A stretch of DNA of 64,000 bases from an uncultured Selenomonadales bacterium (GTDB lineage: Bacteria > Bacillota > Negativicutes > DSM-1736 > Dendrosporobacteraceae), in contig CAMJML010000009.1 in assembly GCA_946407015.1 (NCBI GenBank), positions 59,729 through 123,728 on the forward strand, in the 5' to 3' direction. The notes below the pieces were generated by a model, which saw only the letters and a program-made list of their open reading frames with translations, was not told where the DNA came from and did no database searches. Positions 16,965 through 24,524 of this stretch are shown here, piece after piece (the stretch's first letter is position 1; the number at the start of each line of letters is the position of its first letter). A program made the position numbers and the translations under genes.

Positions 16965-17144
16965 TTACTTATCCTCCTCAAAATGTTTATTGGAATAGGT
17001 TTCAGCGCAATACTCATCGCAAAAGACTTTACCGCGCTCGTGCAGCGCCTGAGTATATAGGTAGCATCCGCAGCATGCGCAAACACCTAACAGGGGTTGT
17101 TCTTGTAAGTCAGATAGCCCAAAAGCGAACCGGTCTAAGCACAC
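16965..17144 (-). CDS. Small zinc-finger phage protein
   Basis: A 59-residue protein starting at a GTG (17142-17144), 9 bp after GAAGGTG. It has CACCGCYLY and FCDEYC, a four-Cys zinc-binding pattern. It fits exactly between the neighbouring genes with no spare bases and ends in GEEDK-like acidic residues whose codons contain the ribosome-binding site of the next gene. The frame is too short for most gene finders but is well supported by context. Confidence 0.65.
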   Translation of the reverse strand: MCLDRFAFGLSDLQEQPLLGVCACCGCYLYTQALHERGKVFCDEYCAETYSNKHFEEDK

Positions 17145-17150
17145 GTATGG

Positions 17151-17291
17151 TCACCTTCCCTTTTTCGGCTTTACACTTGACCATCTATATCCGCAACTGC
17201 AGCTAAACTCGACAATTAAGCCATAATCCTTTACTTGCTGCCCAGTCTTGCCGCACTTCTCGCAAGTCGTTTCTAAACAAATGGGTCTCAC
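17151..17291 (-). CDS. Small zinc-ribbon phage protein
   Basis: A 46-residue protein with CEKCGKTG and SCSCGYRW, a four-Cys zinc ribbon with a basic tail. The GTG start at 17289-17291 overlaps the stop of the upstream gene by 4 bp (GTGA), so translation is coupled. A longer in-frame start exists but would overlap the upstream gene by about 85 bp. Confidence 0.6.
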   Translation of the reverse strand: MRPICLETTCEKCGKTGQQVKDYGLIVEFSCSCGYRWSSVKPKKGR

Positions 17292-17605
17292 GCAGTCAAC
17301 TCCCTTCCCATCAGCTGATCCCAGGCGCCCTGGGCGACGCCTGCAAAATATAGACTGCCTTTCTTTAAGGCCCAAAGTTTATAGGCATCGATCTTTTTTA
17401 TAGCGTCATCGATCGGCAACTTTAACCAATCATAATCAGCGGCATTAATATATCCAGCAGCATATTGCGTTTTCCCATCAGGACCATGACAATCCCGATC
17501 CGGACAACAATCATCCAAACTGCACTCCTGGCAACACTCTGGCCTGTCATTCGGGCAAGTCCCGAGCAAGCAGGCACCAATACGATAATTACTGCAATTA
17601 ACCAT
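17288..17605 (-). CDS. Cys-rich phage protein
   Basis: A 105-residue protein whose first 40 residues hold about eight cysteines (CSNYRIGACLLGTCPNDR, ECCQECSLDDCC), followed by a helical C-terminus (IDDAIKKIDAYKLWAL). The arrangement suggests metal binding. Function is unknown. It ends in a GTGA overlap with the next gene. Confidence 0.6.
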   Translation of the reverse strand: MVNCSNYRIGACLLGTCPNDRPECCQECSLDDCCPDRDCHGPDGKTQYAAGYINAADYDWLKLPIDDAIKKIDAYKLWALKKGSLYFAGVAQGAWDQLMGRELTA

Positions 17606-17668
17606 CCTTAAAGCCCTCCAATTGACTTCCAGTTCTCAAATTGATATACTGAAAGTGTTAATATACGT

Positions 17669-18130
17669 TTACCTTTTAAAAGCTGTCTGCTCTGCCAAGC
17701 AGGCGGCTTTTTCTTTGTGTGCTAATAAAGACATAATAGAACGCTGTAAACCACTTAATAGATTGCAAACCCTATTGAACCTGGGCTGCTCCTCCGGAGT
17801 AATTTTTCCATCTGCCAGAATGTCCTCAAGCTCTGGCCTGACCGTCTCATCGGCCTCACGAAGGGATTTAAAGACTTTCATACCGGCAACTGCAGCTGAT
17901 GTTTCTTCGAATGAAAGACCAATAGTTTTTCCTGCCGGGCACATCCCGCTGCAGTATTTCATGATCAGAACCCCGTGCTGCTCAAGCGACTTATCAATTT
18001 GAACTAATTCGTGTGGATCCGGAAGAGTTTCGAGCTTCTCAATTTTTATGTACCTCTTTCGGTCAATTCCGCATTCATTTGCAACCCTTTCTTGGGACTT
18101 TCCAGTGGGCTTTCGTGTATCACTAAACAC
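17669..18130 (-). CDS. XRE-family phage regulator
   Basis: A 153-residue protein. The N-terminus reads as a helix-turn-helix (KSQERVANECGIDRKRYIKI) followed by PDPHELVQIDKSLEQHG. The middle has MKYCSGMCPAGK, a Cys pair often seen after the HTH in Firmicute prophage regulators, and the rest is helical. I chose the GTG at 18128-18130, 6 bp after GGGAGGTG. It probably controls early genes downstream. Confidence 0.65.
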   Translation of the reverse strand: MFSDTRKPTGKSQERVANECGIDRKRYIKIEKLETLPDPHELVQIDKSLEQHGVLIMKYCSGMCPAGKTIGLSFEETSAAVAGMKVFKSLREADETVRPELEDILADGKITPEEQPRFNRVCNLLSGLQRSIMSLLAHKEKAACLAEQTAFKR

Positions 18131-18219
18131 TGACAACACCTCCCTTCCGTGGGATAATTAAATCAAGGTTTCGGTACCTCACTCCCTTCAAAGCCTGTCC
18201 GCATGGATGGGCTATCTTT

Positions 18220-18342
18220 TTAGATGAGATTCACAATCACAAGGACGATGATCATCAGTATGTAAATCCAACGATCGGATTGCTCAGGATGCTCATGTCT
18301 AATTGGCAATTCCCTCACAACAGGAGTCCGTTGCACCCTCAT
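18220..18342 (-). CDS. One-helix membrane microprotein
   Basis: A 40-residue frame with a strong AAGGGGGTG site 6 bp before its ATG. It has a basic, soluble N-terminus (MRVQRTPVVRELPIR) and a C-terminal transmembrane helix (WIYILMIIVLVIVNLI). The strong initiation region argues that it is expressed. Function is unknown. Confidence 0.55.
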   Translation of the reverse strand: MRVQRTPVVRELPIRHEHPEQSDRWIYILMIIVLVIVNLI

Positions 18343-18445
18343 CAGTAGCACCCCCTTTCAAGCTGCTTCTTGCTCTATCTACAATTAATCTCACTACAAC
18401 ATAAGATTTATCAGCATTCCCCGGCATTCGACATTTACGAGTATT

Positions 18446-18472
18446 TTTATATGCGGCCTAGCCGCATATAAA
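18446..18472. terminator. Perfect 12-bp hairpin
   Basis: TTTATATGCGGC and GCCGCATATAAA form a perfect 12-bp stem with a 3-nt loop 8 bp past the stop of the two-helix microprotein. No long T-run follows in either direction, so it may stabilise mRNA ends rather than terminate. Confidence 0.5.
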
Positions 18473-18479
18473 GTTAGCC

Positions 18480-18650
18480 TTACTTTCCTTCACTAATCAG
18501 ATAAAAAATAAAGCCGATACCTAACGCAATTAATAGATCAACGAATTTTGACTTCTTTTTTGCTGTTCTGCTCGGTTTTCGTTCTCTCCACAGCCTCGTG
18601 ATGTAACCAATAGAGAAGGATGATAAAGTTAAGGCAAGCCAGTTATCCAT
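18480..18650 (-). CDS. Two-helix membrane microprotein
   Basis: A 56-residue frame with GAGGAG 8 bp before the ATG. A first hydrophobic segment (WLALTLSSFSIGYI) is followed by a very basic loop (RLWRERKPSRTAKKK) and a second helix (LLIALGIGFIFYLI). Two helices with a positive loop resemble small phage membrane proteins, but no family is recognised. Confidence 0.55.
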   Translation of the reverse strand: MDNWLALTLSSFSIGYITRLWRERKPSRTAKKKSKFVDLLIALGIGFIFYLISEGK

Positions 18651-18770
18651 AGGCTCAACTCCTCAAATGTCACTCCCCCCTCCACTCTGCCACTGATATT
18701 CACTTAAGTATCAGATTCACTCAAAATGATCAGTTTGGATAGGAAGGGGAGAGAGGTGCTCTCCGGTGTT

Positions 18771-19115
18771 TTATTTAGCAAGCTTTCCTAGCCTAACTGC
18801 ATCAGGCGGCCTGCCTCGATACTTGCGATCACTCCTTGGCTGCATCTGCAACTCTGGCATTTTTAATGTATAGAGAGGGACCGGCATTGTTTCTGCAATT
18901 TCAATAGCAGTTTTCTCAGAGTGTTTTTTAATCGCTTCAAGAGCAGCCTCAATGTGGATTTTTACGCGCGTACCGGACTTAACGTGAGGTAATTGACCTT
19001 GTTTGACCATAGCCCTGATCAGGCGTTCAGGTAAAGATACACGCTTTGAAAAGGCTAAAATAGATTCAAATGTTGGGGAAGAATTTAGTTCCTGAGCTTG
19101 TTTTGTTTCCATCAT
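18771..19115 (-). CDS. Excisionase-like DNA-binding protein
   Basis: A 114-residue protein. Residues about 20-65 (ILAFSKRVSLPERLIRAMV, then LPHVKSGTRVKIH) read as a winged helix of the excisionase/MerR type, in which a short HTH is followed by a wing. The basic C-terminus (RSDRKYRGRPPD) would add DNA contacts. Position near the lysogeny switch fits an excisionase or early regulator. Its initiation region is almost identical to that of the gene at 19395-19598. Confidence 0.55.
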   Translation of the reverse strand: MMETKQAQELNSSPTFESILAFSKRVSLPERLIRAMVKQGQLPHVKSGTRVKIHIEAALEAIKKHSEKTAIEIAETMPVPLYTLKMPELQMQPRSDRKYRGRPPDAVRLGKLAK

Positions 19116-19200
19116 TCTCACCTCCTACTTGTAACATAAAGGAATCCTTTTTAAACTCACAGAACTTCATACATACCAGAGCAGGCATAGGAGGATCAAT

Positions 19201-19398
19201 ATGCCAGAGCACAATATGAAAGATGAACAAATTCATGATCTAACAATGTTCATCTTAGGAAAGATAAACTTTCAACACACCCCAGAGCATTCAACAGCGC
19301 CTACCATAGCTGATGAAGCTTTGCGGAGATACAACGAAATTTTTAATCGGATCAAAAACCAAAGGGCTAAATTCAGATCAACTTCCAACCAGTCTTAG
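19201..19398 (+). CDS. Small phage protein of unknown function
   Basis: A 65-residue protein on the + strand with an AGGAGG site 6 bp before its ATG. It is helical, with no recognised motif (EQIHDLTMFILGKINF). It lies between two leftward genes and overlaps the end of the downstream one by 4 bp, tail to tail. Expression opposite to the operon is unusual. Confidence 0.5.
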   Translation: MPEHNMKDEQIHDLTMFILGKINFQHTPEHSTAPTIADEALRRYNEIFNRIKNQRAKFRSTSNQS

Positions 19399-19598
19399 TT
19401 ATAAAGAGCATCTATAACCACTTTAAAAGCAGTAGTCATCGTCTCTAAATTTTTACGAGCCTGCTCTGGTTCATCTACATGAAATCTAGTGTTCCACTGA
19501 CTCAAAAGCTTGACATTTTCCAATAAGATGCCAAACATTTCCCTGGCTGTTTCTTCATTGTTGAGCTTGTCTTGCTTATTTTGAATTGTTTCCATCAT
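19395..19598 (-). CDS. Small helical phage protein
   Basis: A 67-residue helical protein of unknown function (MFGILLENVKLLSQW, ARKNLETMTTAFKVV). The ATG follows AGGAGGTGAGA. The 26 bp covering its ribosome-binding site and first codons are identical to those of the excisionase-like gene at 18771-19115. Confidence 0.5.
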   Translation of the reverse strand: MMETIQNKQDKLNNEETAREMFGILLENVKLLSQWNTRFHVDEPEQARKNLETMTTAFKVVIDALYN

Positions 19599-19607
19599 TC
19601 TCACCTC

Positions 19608-19880
19608 CTACGCTGCCGGTCCTTGGTCCGGAGAAGATATTGTATTTTCGTATTTTTTACGACATTGAGGTAAAAAAAATTTCCCAGGGTGCTCGATCCC
19701 AAGTTTATTTGCAATCGCATAAGCTACGACAACGTCAACCTTTGAAGCGGCGTTATTCTCTATCCTCGAATACTGATCTTTAGACAAGGTCACAAGTCCT
19801 TCGCATGTCACGGCTTCTGCAAACTCTTTTTGAGTCTTATATCCTGCATTTTTTCTAGCAATAAAAAGCTCAGTTCTCAA
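19608..19880 (-). CDS. Cro-like XRE repressor
   Basis: A 90-residue protein with a helix-turn-helix (TQKEFAEAVTCEGLVTLSKD, QYSRIENN), starting from a TTG with AGGAGGTG upstream. It is the first leftward gene from the switch region and is divergent from the CI-like gene at 20023, the position of Cro in lambdoid phages. It should bind the operators at 19899-19979 and shut down the repressor promoter. Confidence 0.75.
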   Translation of the reverse strand: MRTELFIARKNAGYKTQKEFAEAVTCEGLVTLSKDQYSRIENNAASKVDVVVAYAIANKLGIEHPGKFFLPQCRKKYENTISSPDQGPAA

Positions 19881-19898
19881 TCTTTACACCTCCTATAA

Positions 19899-19979
19899 TC
19901 GTAATTAGTACGACTTTATTATAAATCGTACTAATTACGATAGTCAAGTTATTTTTACGATTTTTCGCAAAAAATACGT
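19899..19979. promoter_or_regulatory. Lysis-lysogeny operators and leftward promoter
   Basis: Three sites with the pattern TCGyA-N5-TACGw lie between the divergent repressors: 19899-19913, 19926-19940 and 19965-19979. The first two are exact reverse complements of each other. A leftward promoter TTGACT (19947-19942), 18-bp spacer, TATAAT (19923-19918) contains the second site in its spacer and the first near its start point, so bound repressor would block it. A TATAAT at 19989-19994 could serve the rightward gene. Confidence 0.8.
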
Positions 19980-20022
19980 TTTTATTATTATAATGATCTT
20001 AGATCTGATGGGGGGTTGTACC

Positions 20023-20358
20023 ATGCCTACTTTTAAAGATAGATTTAGGTTCTTGAGAGAAGAAAGAAACATTAACCAAGAAGATTTCGGACTCTTATTT
20101 GGTGCATCGAAACATCAAGTTTATAATTGGGAAACCGGACGCGGAGAACCTGACAGCGAAATGATGAAGATGATAGCTAAAGCTTGTAAAGTTTCAGTAG
20201 ACTGGCTTATTGGAAACAGTAATATTCGCACTCCGATTGACACCATAGCTGCTCACCGTACTGACGATCCAACAACAAAACTTCCTGAAGAAGCACGCAA
20301 GTCTTTAGAGGACTTTAAGAAATTCATATTCGAAAAACATGGCATAAAATACGATTAA
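20023..20358 (+). CDS. CI-like XRE repressor
   Basis: A 111-residue protein. The N-terminus is a typical XRE helix-turn-helix (NINQEDFGLLFGASKHQVYN, WETGRGEPD), followed by a dimerisation-type tail and a short helical end. No peptidase domain is present, unlike full-length CI/LexA. The metalloprotease gene directly downstream suggests the ImmR/ImmA type of control, in which the protease removes the repressor. ATG 8 bp after GGGGG. Confidence 0.8.
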   Translation: MPTFKDRFRFLREERNINQEDFGLLFGASKHQVYNWETGRGEPDSEMMKMIAKACKVSVDWLIGNSNIRTPIDTIAAHRTDDPTTKLPEEARKSLEDFKKFIFEKHGIKYD

Positions 20359-20376
20359 CCGGAGGAATCTTTTGTC

Positions 20377-20805
20377 ATGGAGAACATGCTTTTATTAGCA
20401 GAACAAGAAGGAATTGTTGTCGAGTATTACCCCCTTCAAAAGCCGCTTATGGGAGTTTACATGCATCAGTATGGCAATAACCCGGTAATTGGTATTAGCA
20501 CCTATTTACGAACAACAACCGAGCAGCGCTGCATTATGGCCGAAGAGTTAGGGCATCATTTTACAAGTGTGGGTGCATGCGTGCCTGATCGTGAGTTTTA
20601 TCATCACTCTGAAAGATCAGTAATCTCTAAAGTTGAATATAAGGCTATCCGATGGGCTGCAAACTATTTAATCCCGGAAGATGACTTGCTAGATGCAATA
20701 AAAAGTGGCCTATATGAGCCGTGGGAGATTGCAGAACATTTTAACGTAACAGATGATTTTGCAATATTTAGAATGAGATTATTCGGAGCAAGAGGCATAC
20801 CATAG
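20377..20805 (+). CDS. immA: ImmA/IrrE-family metallopeptidase
   Basis: A 142-residue protein with a zinc-protease motif MAEELGHHF (about residue 50), the common phage variant of HExxH in which the first histidine is replaced by Glu. ImmA of ICEBs1 cleaves the ImmR repressor to induce the element; here the repressor gene is 19 bp upstream in the same transcript. A second conserved stretch is EYKAIRWAANYLIP. A terminator follows at 20820-20836. Confidence 0.85.
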   Translation: MENMLLLAEQEGIVVEYYPLQKPLMGVYMHQYGNNPVIGISTYLRTTTEQRCIMAEELGHHFTSVGACVPDREFYHHSERSVISKVEYKAIRWAANYLIPEDDLLDAIKSGLYEPWEIAEHFNVTDDFAIFRMRLFGARGIP

Positions 20806-20819
20806 ATGAAAAAAAGAAA

Positions 20820-20836
20820 CACAGCCAAAAGCTGTG
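20820..20836 (+). terminator. Terminator after the repressor-protease operon
   Basis: CACAGC and GCTGTG form a 6-bp stem with a 5-nt loop, followed by CTTTATTT. It separates the repressor-protease pair from the next gene, which should then have its own promoter. Confidence 0.65.
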
Positions 20837-20907
20837 CTTTATTTGTAAATCAAACCCGAACATAAGTTCTCAAATATGAATTCTTATAATAATGGGGGGA
20901 ATAACAT

Positions 20908-22146
20908 GTGCAATGGCTAAAAAATATTTTAGGCCTTAATCATCCTGATGAAAAAGAACTTGCTATTGTTCGTGCAGAAACTGAAAAGTATAGAGTGGAA
21001 ACTGAAAAACTTAAAAATGAAATTTCATTATTAACATCCAATATAAATAAACTGCAATTAGAGTTAGATGAAAAAAAGAATAATTTAATAACTGTTAATG
21101 AAGAACAACTATTACAAGAGTTTGGTTTGTACGAACCAAGGTATAAATTTCAAACCCTAGAAAGCTTTAATAATCGCTTAAAAAATATTCGCAAAGATCA
21201 AAAAGACATAATCAAAGACAAGGATGCGGTAATTGAAAACACCACTTGGACAGTAAATGGTAGTAAGCGTGAAGGCAGAAAAATGGTGTCTGATGTTACC
21301 AAACTCCTTATACGAGCTTTTAATTCCGAATGCGAATCATTAGTAGATAAGGTTAAGTTTAACAATATAGAATCTGCAGAACAGCGAATGCGCAAAACCT
21401 TCGAAATAATTAACCGCTGCGGAAGAGTACTTAGCATTCACATTTCTGATGAATATCTAAATTTGAAACTGGACGAGCTTCATTTATCCTATGAGTATGC
21501 GGTAAGAAAACAAGAAGAAAAGGATTTACTTGCAGAGAAACGTGAGCAAATTCGAGAGGAACAAATAGCTCTGCGTGAAATCGCAGCAATGAAGCAAAAA
21601 ATTATCAAAGAAGAAACTCATTTCCAACAAGCAATTGCCGAAAAGAAAAAGCAACTGTATGAAAGCAATGATAGGCAAATCCAATTAACATTAATAAATA
21701 AAATCAAGGAACTTGAACAAAAACTTGCTGCATTAGAAAAAGACAAACAGGATGTTCTAAATCGTGAGCAAAACACCAGGGCCGGCTATGTATATATCAT
21801 TTCTAACATTGGGGCATTTGGTGAAAACGTATACAAAATCGGAGTAACCCGTCGTTTAGACCCCACGGAAAGAGTTCGAGAACTTGGGGATGCTTCAGTT
21901 CCTTTCAAATTTGATATACATGCAATGATTTTTAGTGAAGATGCTCCCGCTCTAGAGAACGAATTGCATAAGACCTTTGAAGATTACCGCTTAAATAAAC
22001 TTAATAAACGTAGAGAATTCTTCAGGGTTCCGCTTTCAGAGATTGAACGTGTCGTCAAGCACTATCATGCAAAAGAAATAGAATTTCAAGAATTAGCTTA
22101 TGCTGATGAGTTTAGGCAAAGTTTAAAAATGAAGACGATCATCTAA
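20908..22146 (+). CDS. DUF4041 + GIY-YIG nuclease, SNIPE-like
   Basis: A 412-residue protein from a GTG start with GGGGGG upstream. Residues about 10-60 and 195-290 are coiled coil. The middle (about 100-200, KREGRKMVSDVTKLLIRAFN, SAEQRMRKTFEIINRCG) matches my knowledge of DUF4041. The C-terminus (from about 292) is a T5orf172-type GIY-YIG nuclease: GYVYIISNIG, VYKIGVTRR, and the metal-binding Glu in LENELHK. This architecture is that of SNIPE, an anti-phage nuclease acting on injected DNA. The known protein has an N-terminal membrane anchor, which is not evident here. Location next to the repressor fits superinfection immunity. Confidence 0.8.
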   Translation: MQWLKNILGLNHPDEKELAIVRAETEKYRVETEKLKNEISLLTSNINKLQLELDEKKNNLITVNEEQLLQEFGLYEPRYKFQTLESFNNRLKNIRKDQKDIIKDKDAVIENTTWTVNGSKREGRKMVSDVTKLLIRAFNSECESLVDKVKFNNIESAEQRMRKTFEIINRCGRVLSIHISDEYLNLKLDELHLSYEYAVRKQEEKDLLAEKREQIREEQIALREIAAMKQKIIKEETHFQQAIAEKKKQLYESNDRQIQLTLINKIKELEQKLAALEKDKQDVLNREQNTRAGYVYIISNIGAFGENVYKIGVTRRLDPTERVRELGDASVPFKFDIHAMIFSEDAPALENELHKTFEDYRLNKLNKRREFFRVPLSEIERVVKHYHAKEIEFQELAYADEFRQSLKMKTII

Positions 22147-22169
22147 ACAATATCCAAGGGGTGATGCCA

Positions 22170-23417
22170 ATGTCAAAAAGGCCAAGTGGTGAAGGAACTT
22201 TTTATTTTGATGAAAAGAAACAACTATATCGCGCCATGCTTACTACTCCTGCTGGCAAAAGATTGACAAAGGCATCGAAAAGTGAAGATACAGTCAAAGA
22301 CTGGCTTAATGAGCAACGGCTATTAATTGGACGGGATCAGCATGTTGAGCCTCATACCCTTACCTTAGAAAATTGGCTTTATATTTGGCTTGAGACATAT
22401 TCACGCCCGAATGTACGGCAGCGCACGTATGAACGCTATAAAACATTAATCCCTCATGTTGAAACAATCGGCCACATTCCTATTCAAAAGCTAACTCCTG
22501 TAAATTTACAGAGATTATATAACGAAATGCAAGAGGAAGGTTTTTCGGGCGAAACCAGAAAAAAAGTTCATAATCTTATCCATAACGCTTTAAATAGAGC
22601 TGTAATCAACCGATATTTACAAGCAAATCCGAGTGACCTAGTAGATCCACCAAAGGTAACTCGTTCCGAAATAGAAATATTCAAACGCGAAGAGATAGAT
22701 ATTCTTTTAAAGTTTGCTGCCAATCATCGGCTATACCCGGCATTGCTTCTGGCCGTTACAACAGGTATGCGCCTTGGCGAAGTTCTTGGAGTTCGATGGC
22801 GGGATATTGATTTTGATCAAAAGATTGTTCATGTTAAGCAAAACCTACAGATGACTAATAAGGGTATAATCTTTGAGCCTCCCAAAACAGAAAAAGGCAA
22901 AAGAAAAATTCCTTTGCCAGCGCAGACTATCACCGCATTACAGGAGCATCGAAAGCTATGGTCTGCTAGTCGATTGCAATATCCTGTTACATCTGAATTT
23001 AAAGAGAAGTACCCCAATAATGACGATCTAGTATTCGTAACCACTAATCATATGCCGCTTCATCCAAAAAATTTTGCAACACGCTTTTGGCATCGCATCC
23101 AAGAGTATGCCGAATTTGCTTTAAATAAAATGGATGTTCCCAATCCTAAAAGCACAAAAATAAAATTAACCACTGCGCTAAAAAACTGCCGAGAAAGAAA
23201 AGACTGGCTACAATTTAATCAACGAAATTTCCATGTACTACGTCATACCTATGCGACTACTTTGCTAGCTTCAGGAGCGCCTATTGTTGACGTTTCGCGG
23301 GTCCTGGGCCATGCTAAAGTCTCCACAACATTAGACATTTACGGTCATGCTATTCCGGAAAATCTGAACGCGCTTGCCGATCGAATTGCCGGAGCGCTGC
23401 TCACAAATTCTCAATAA
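22170..23417 (+). CDS. int: Prophage tyrosine integrase
   Basis: A 415-residue integrase. It has an N-terminal arm-binding domain (EGTFYFDEKKQLYRAMLTT), a SAM-like core-binding domain (about 60-150), and a catalytic domain with Arg in TGMRLGEVLGVRW, HxxR in HVLRHTYATTLL, and the nucleophile Tyr in TTLDIYGH. I chose the ATG at 22170, preceded by AAGGGGTGA. Three direct repeats and the tRNA-Gly attachment site follow directly, so it catalyses integration into that tRNA gene. Confidence 0.95.
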   Translation: MSKRPSGEGTFYFDEKKQLYRAMLTTPAGKRLTKASKSEDTVKDWLNEQRLLIGRDQHVEPHTLTLENWLYIWLETYSRPNVRQRTYERYKTLIPHVETIGHIPIQKLTPVNLQRLYNEMQEEGFSGETRKKVHNLIHNALNRAVINRYLQANPSDLVDPPKVTRSEIEIFKREEIDILLKFAANHRLYPALLLAVTTGMRLGEVLGVRWRDIDFDQKIVHVKQNLQMTNKGIIFEPPKTEKGKRKIPLPAQTITALQEHRKLWSASRLQYPVTSEFKEKYPNNDDLVFVTTNHMPLHPKNFATRFWHRIQEYAEFALNKMDVPNPKSTKIKLTTALKNCRERKDWLQFNQRNFHVLRHTYATTLLASGAPIVDVSRVLGHAKVSTTLDIYGHAIPENLNALADRIAGALLTNSQ

Positions 23418-23420
23418 ATC

Positions 23421-23450
23421 GGTGTGCAATCGGTGTGCAATGGTGTGCAA
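23421..23450 (+). repeat. Three direct repeats, likely integrase arm sites
   Basis: GGTGTGCAA occurs at 23421-23429, 23432-23440 and 23442-23450, spaced 11 and 10 bp apart, about one helix turn. They lie between the integrase stop and the core site, where arm-type integrase binding sites are expected. Confidence 0.65.
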
Positions 23451-23546
23451 TTTGACCTATTTTCTTGCTATAAACCGCCACAAAATGCAATCATTCCCCT
23501 TGATTTATGCTGCAGAAACGCCTTATACACATTAAGGGGTGACGAT

Positions 23547-23591
23547 TTCCCAAGCCGTGGGTCGCGAGTTCGAATCTCGTCGCCCGCTCCA
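23547..23591 (+). other. Prophage attachment site: tRNA-Gly(CCC) 3' fragment
   Basis: The 45 bp from TTCCCAA (anticodon loop, anticodon CCC) through a complete T arm (GCGAGTTCGAATCTCGT) to CGCCCGC-T-CCA match the 3' half of a glycine tRNA. The sequence before it does not continue as a tRNA; even the anticodon stem is imperfect. This is therefore the phage-chromosome junction on the integrase side. The intact tRNA gene should lie at the other end, outside the window. Confidence 0.85.
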
Positions 23592-23600
23592 GTAAATTCA

Positions 23601-23632
23601 AGCCTTCCAGGCATTTGCCTGGAAGGCTTTTT
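23601..23632 (+). terminator. tRNA-Gly terminator
   Basis: AGCCTTCCAGGCA and TGCCTGGAAGGCT form a 13-bp perfect stem followed by a T-run, 10 bp after the tRNA fragment. It is the chromosomal terminator of the original tRNA gene. Confidence 0.85.
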
Positions 23633-23652
23633 TGGTGTTGACGGGGCAATTA

Positions 23653-24126
23653 TCAGAAGAAATACTTCATCGAAACAGCCGCCGCTCCGTAAACATTCTT
23701 GCTACTCTTCCACCTGCCGCCTGGCAGTATATCGATATTGAATCCAATAGGAGATTCATTTCCGGTAGAGAAATGCAAAGCTCCAATAATAGGATTAACC
23801 GGGTTGACGGCTTTGTATCCTCCGCTTAAATCAAGACCTACGACAACGCCCGTATGTAACCCGAAGAGGCGAAATGGCGTATAGGCAACACCAACATAAT
23901 AGGTATCTTTGCGCAGGCTGTTATTAAACATACCGACCATTAAGGCAACATCTTTTGGGAATATGTACTCGAATCCCAACCCGTGATTATGTTCATTCAA
24001 ACCAGAATTTGAACTGGGAAAGTGCTTTGTAAACACCGGTACCGAAACTGCCATGGAATTTTCCTTAGCTTGAACGCCATTACAACCCAAAGCAATGAAT
24101 GTTACAAATAACAGTAAAAATCGCAC
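23653..24126 (-). CDS. Exported barrel-like envelope protein
   Basis: A 157-residue protein from a GTG start with GGGAGGG upstream. It has a signal peptide (MRFLLLFVTFIALGC, then VQA-KEN), and alternating strand-rich segments with aromatic ends (HNHGLGFEYIFPKDVALMVG, YYVGVAYTPF, SMKYFF at the C-terminus), typical of small outer-membrane beta-barrels. A C-terminal Phe fits barrel assembly. It resembles phage-encoded envelope proteins with NEHNxGLGxEY. This supports a diderm host. It lies just beyond the attachment site; its function is unknown. Confidence 0.6.
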   Translation of the reverse strand: MRFLLLFVTFIALGCNGVQAKENSMAVSVPVFTKHFPSSNSGLNEHNHGLGFEYIFPKDVALMVGMFNNSLRKDTYYVGVAYTPFRLFGLHTGVVVGLDLSGGYKAVNPVNPIIGALHFSTGNESPIGFNIDILPGGRWKSSKNVYGAAAVSMKYFF

Positions 24127-24524
24127 GGTAGCCCTCCCTAAAGGTTATCTTAATATTAAGTCCCATTCTAACATCACTTTGGTTGACAGCCCAGTGGTAT
24201 ATAGTACCAGAGTGTAGCGGCAATATGACAATCTGCGAAATATGCTAGAATCACAAATACCGTCTTCCTATGTGGGCGCGAGTTCGAACCTCGCTGCCGT
24301 TCCCCAGAGACAAGTCTTTCAGGATAGCGATGAACACGCTTACGCAAAATAGGTTTGCACGACTGATTGCAATTTTTTATAAGACTGACTGATAGCCCAG
24401 CTGTTTATTGGGCTTTATCATCACAATTCCTGCAATATCCCGTCCTAACCAACTGATCCGTATTGTACAAAAATTCAAAATGAGCTATTCTAATGGAAGA
24501 AGTGTATCTGCAGCGGAGGACAAT
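24127..24524. other. Intergenic region with a tRNA-like relic
   Basis: No convincing gene is seen here. At 24272-24305 there is a T-arm-like sequence (GCGAG-TTCGAAC-CTCGC) followed by TGCCGTTCCCCA, a degenerate tRNA 3' end in the + direction. The rest is the leader of the regulator gene at 24525. Confidence 0.5.

Noticed and set aside
1..23591. CRISPR array
   Set aside because: The only regular repeats, at 10071-10272, are unevenly spaced palindromes joined to DnaA boxes, as in an origin, without unique spacers of constant size.
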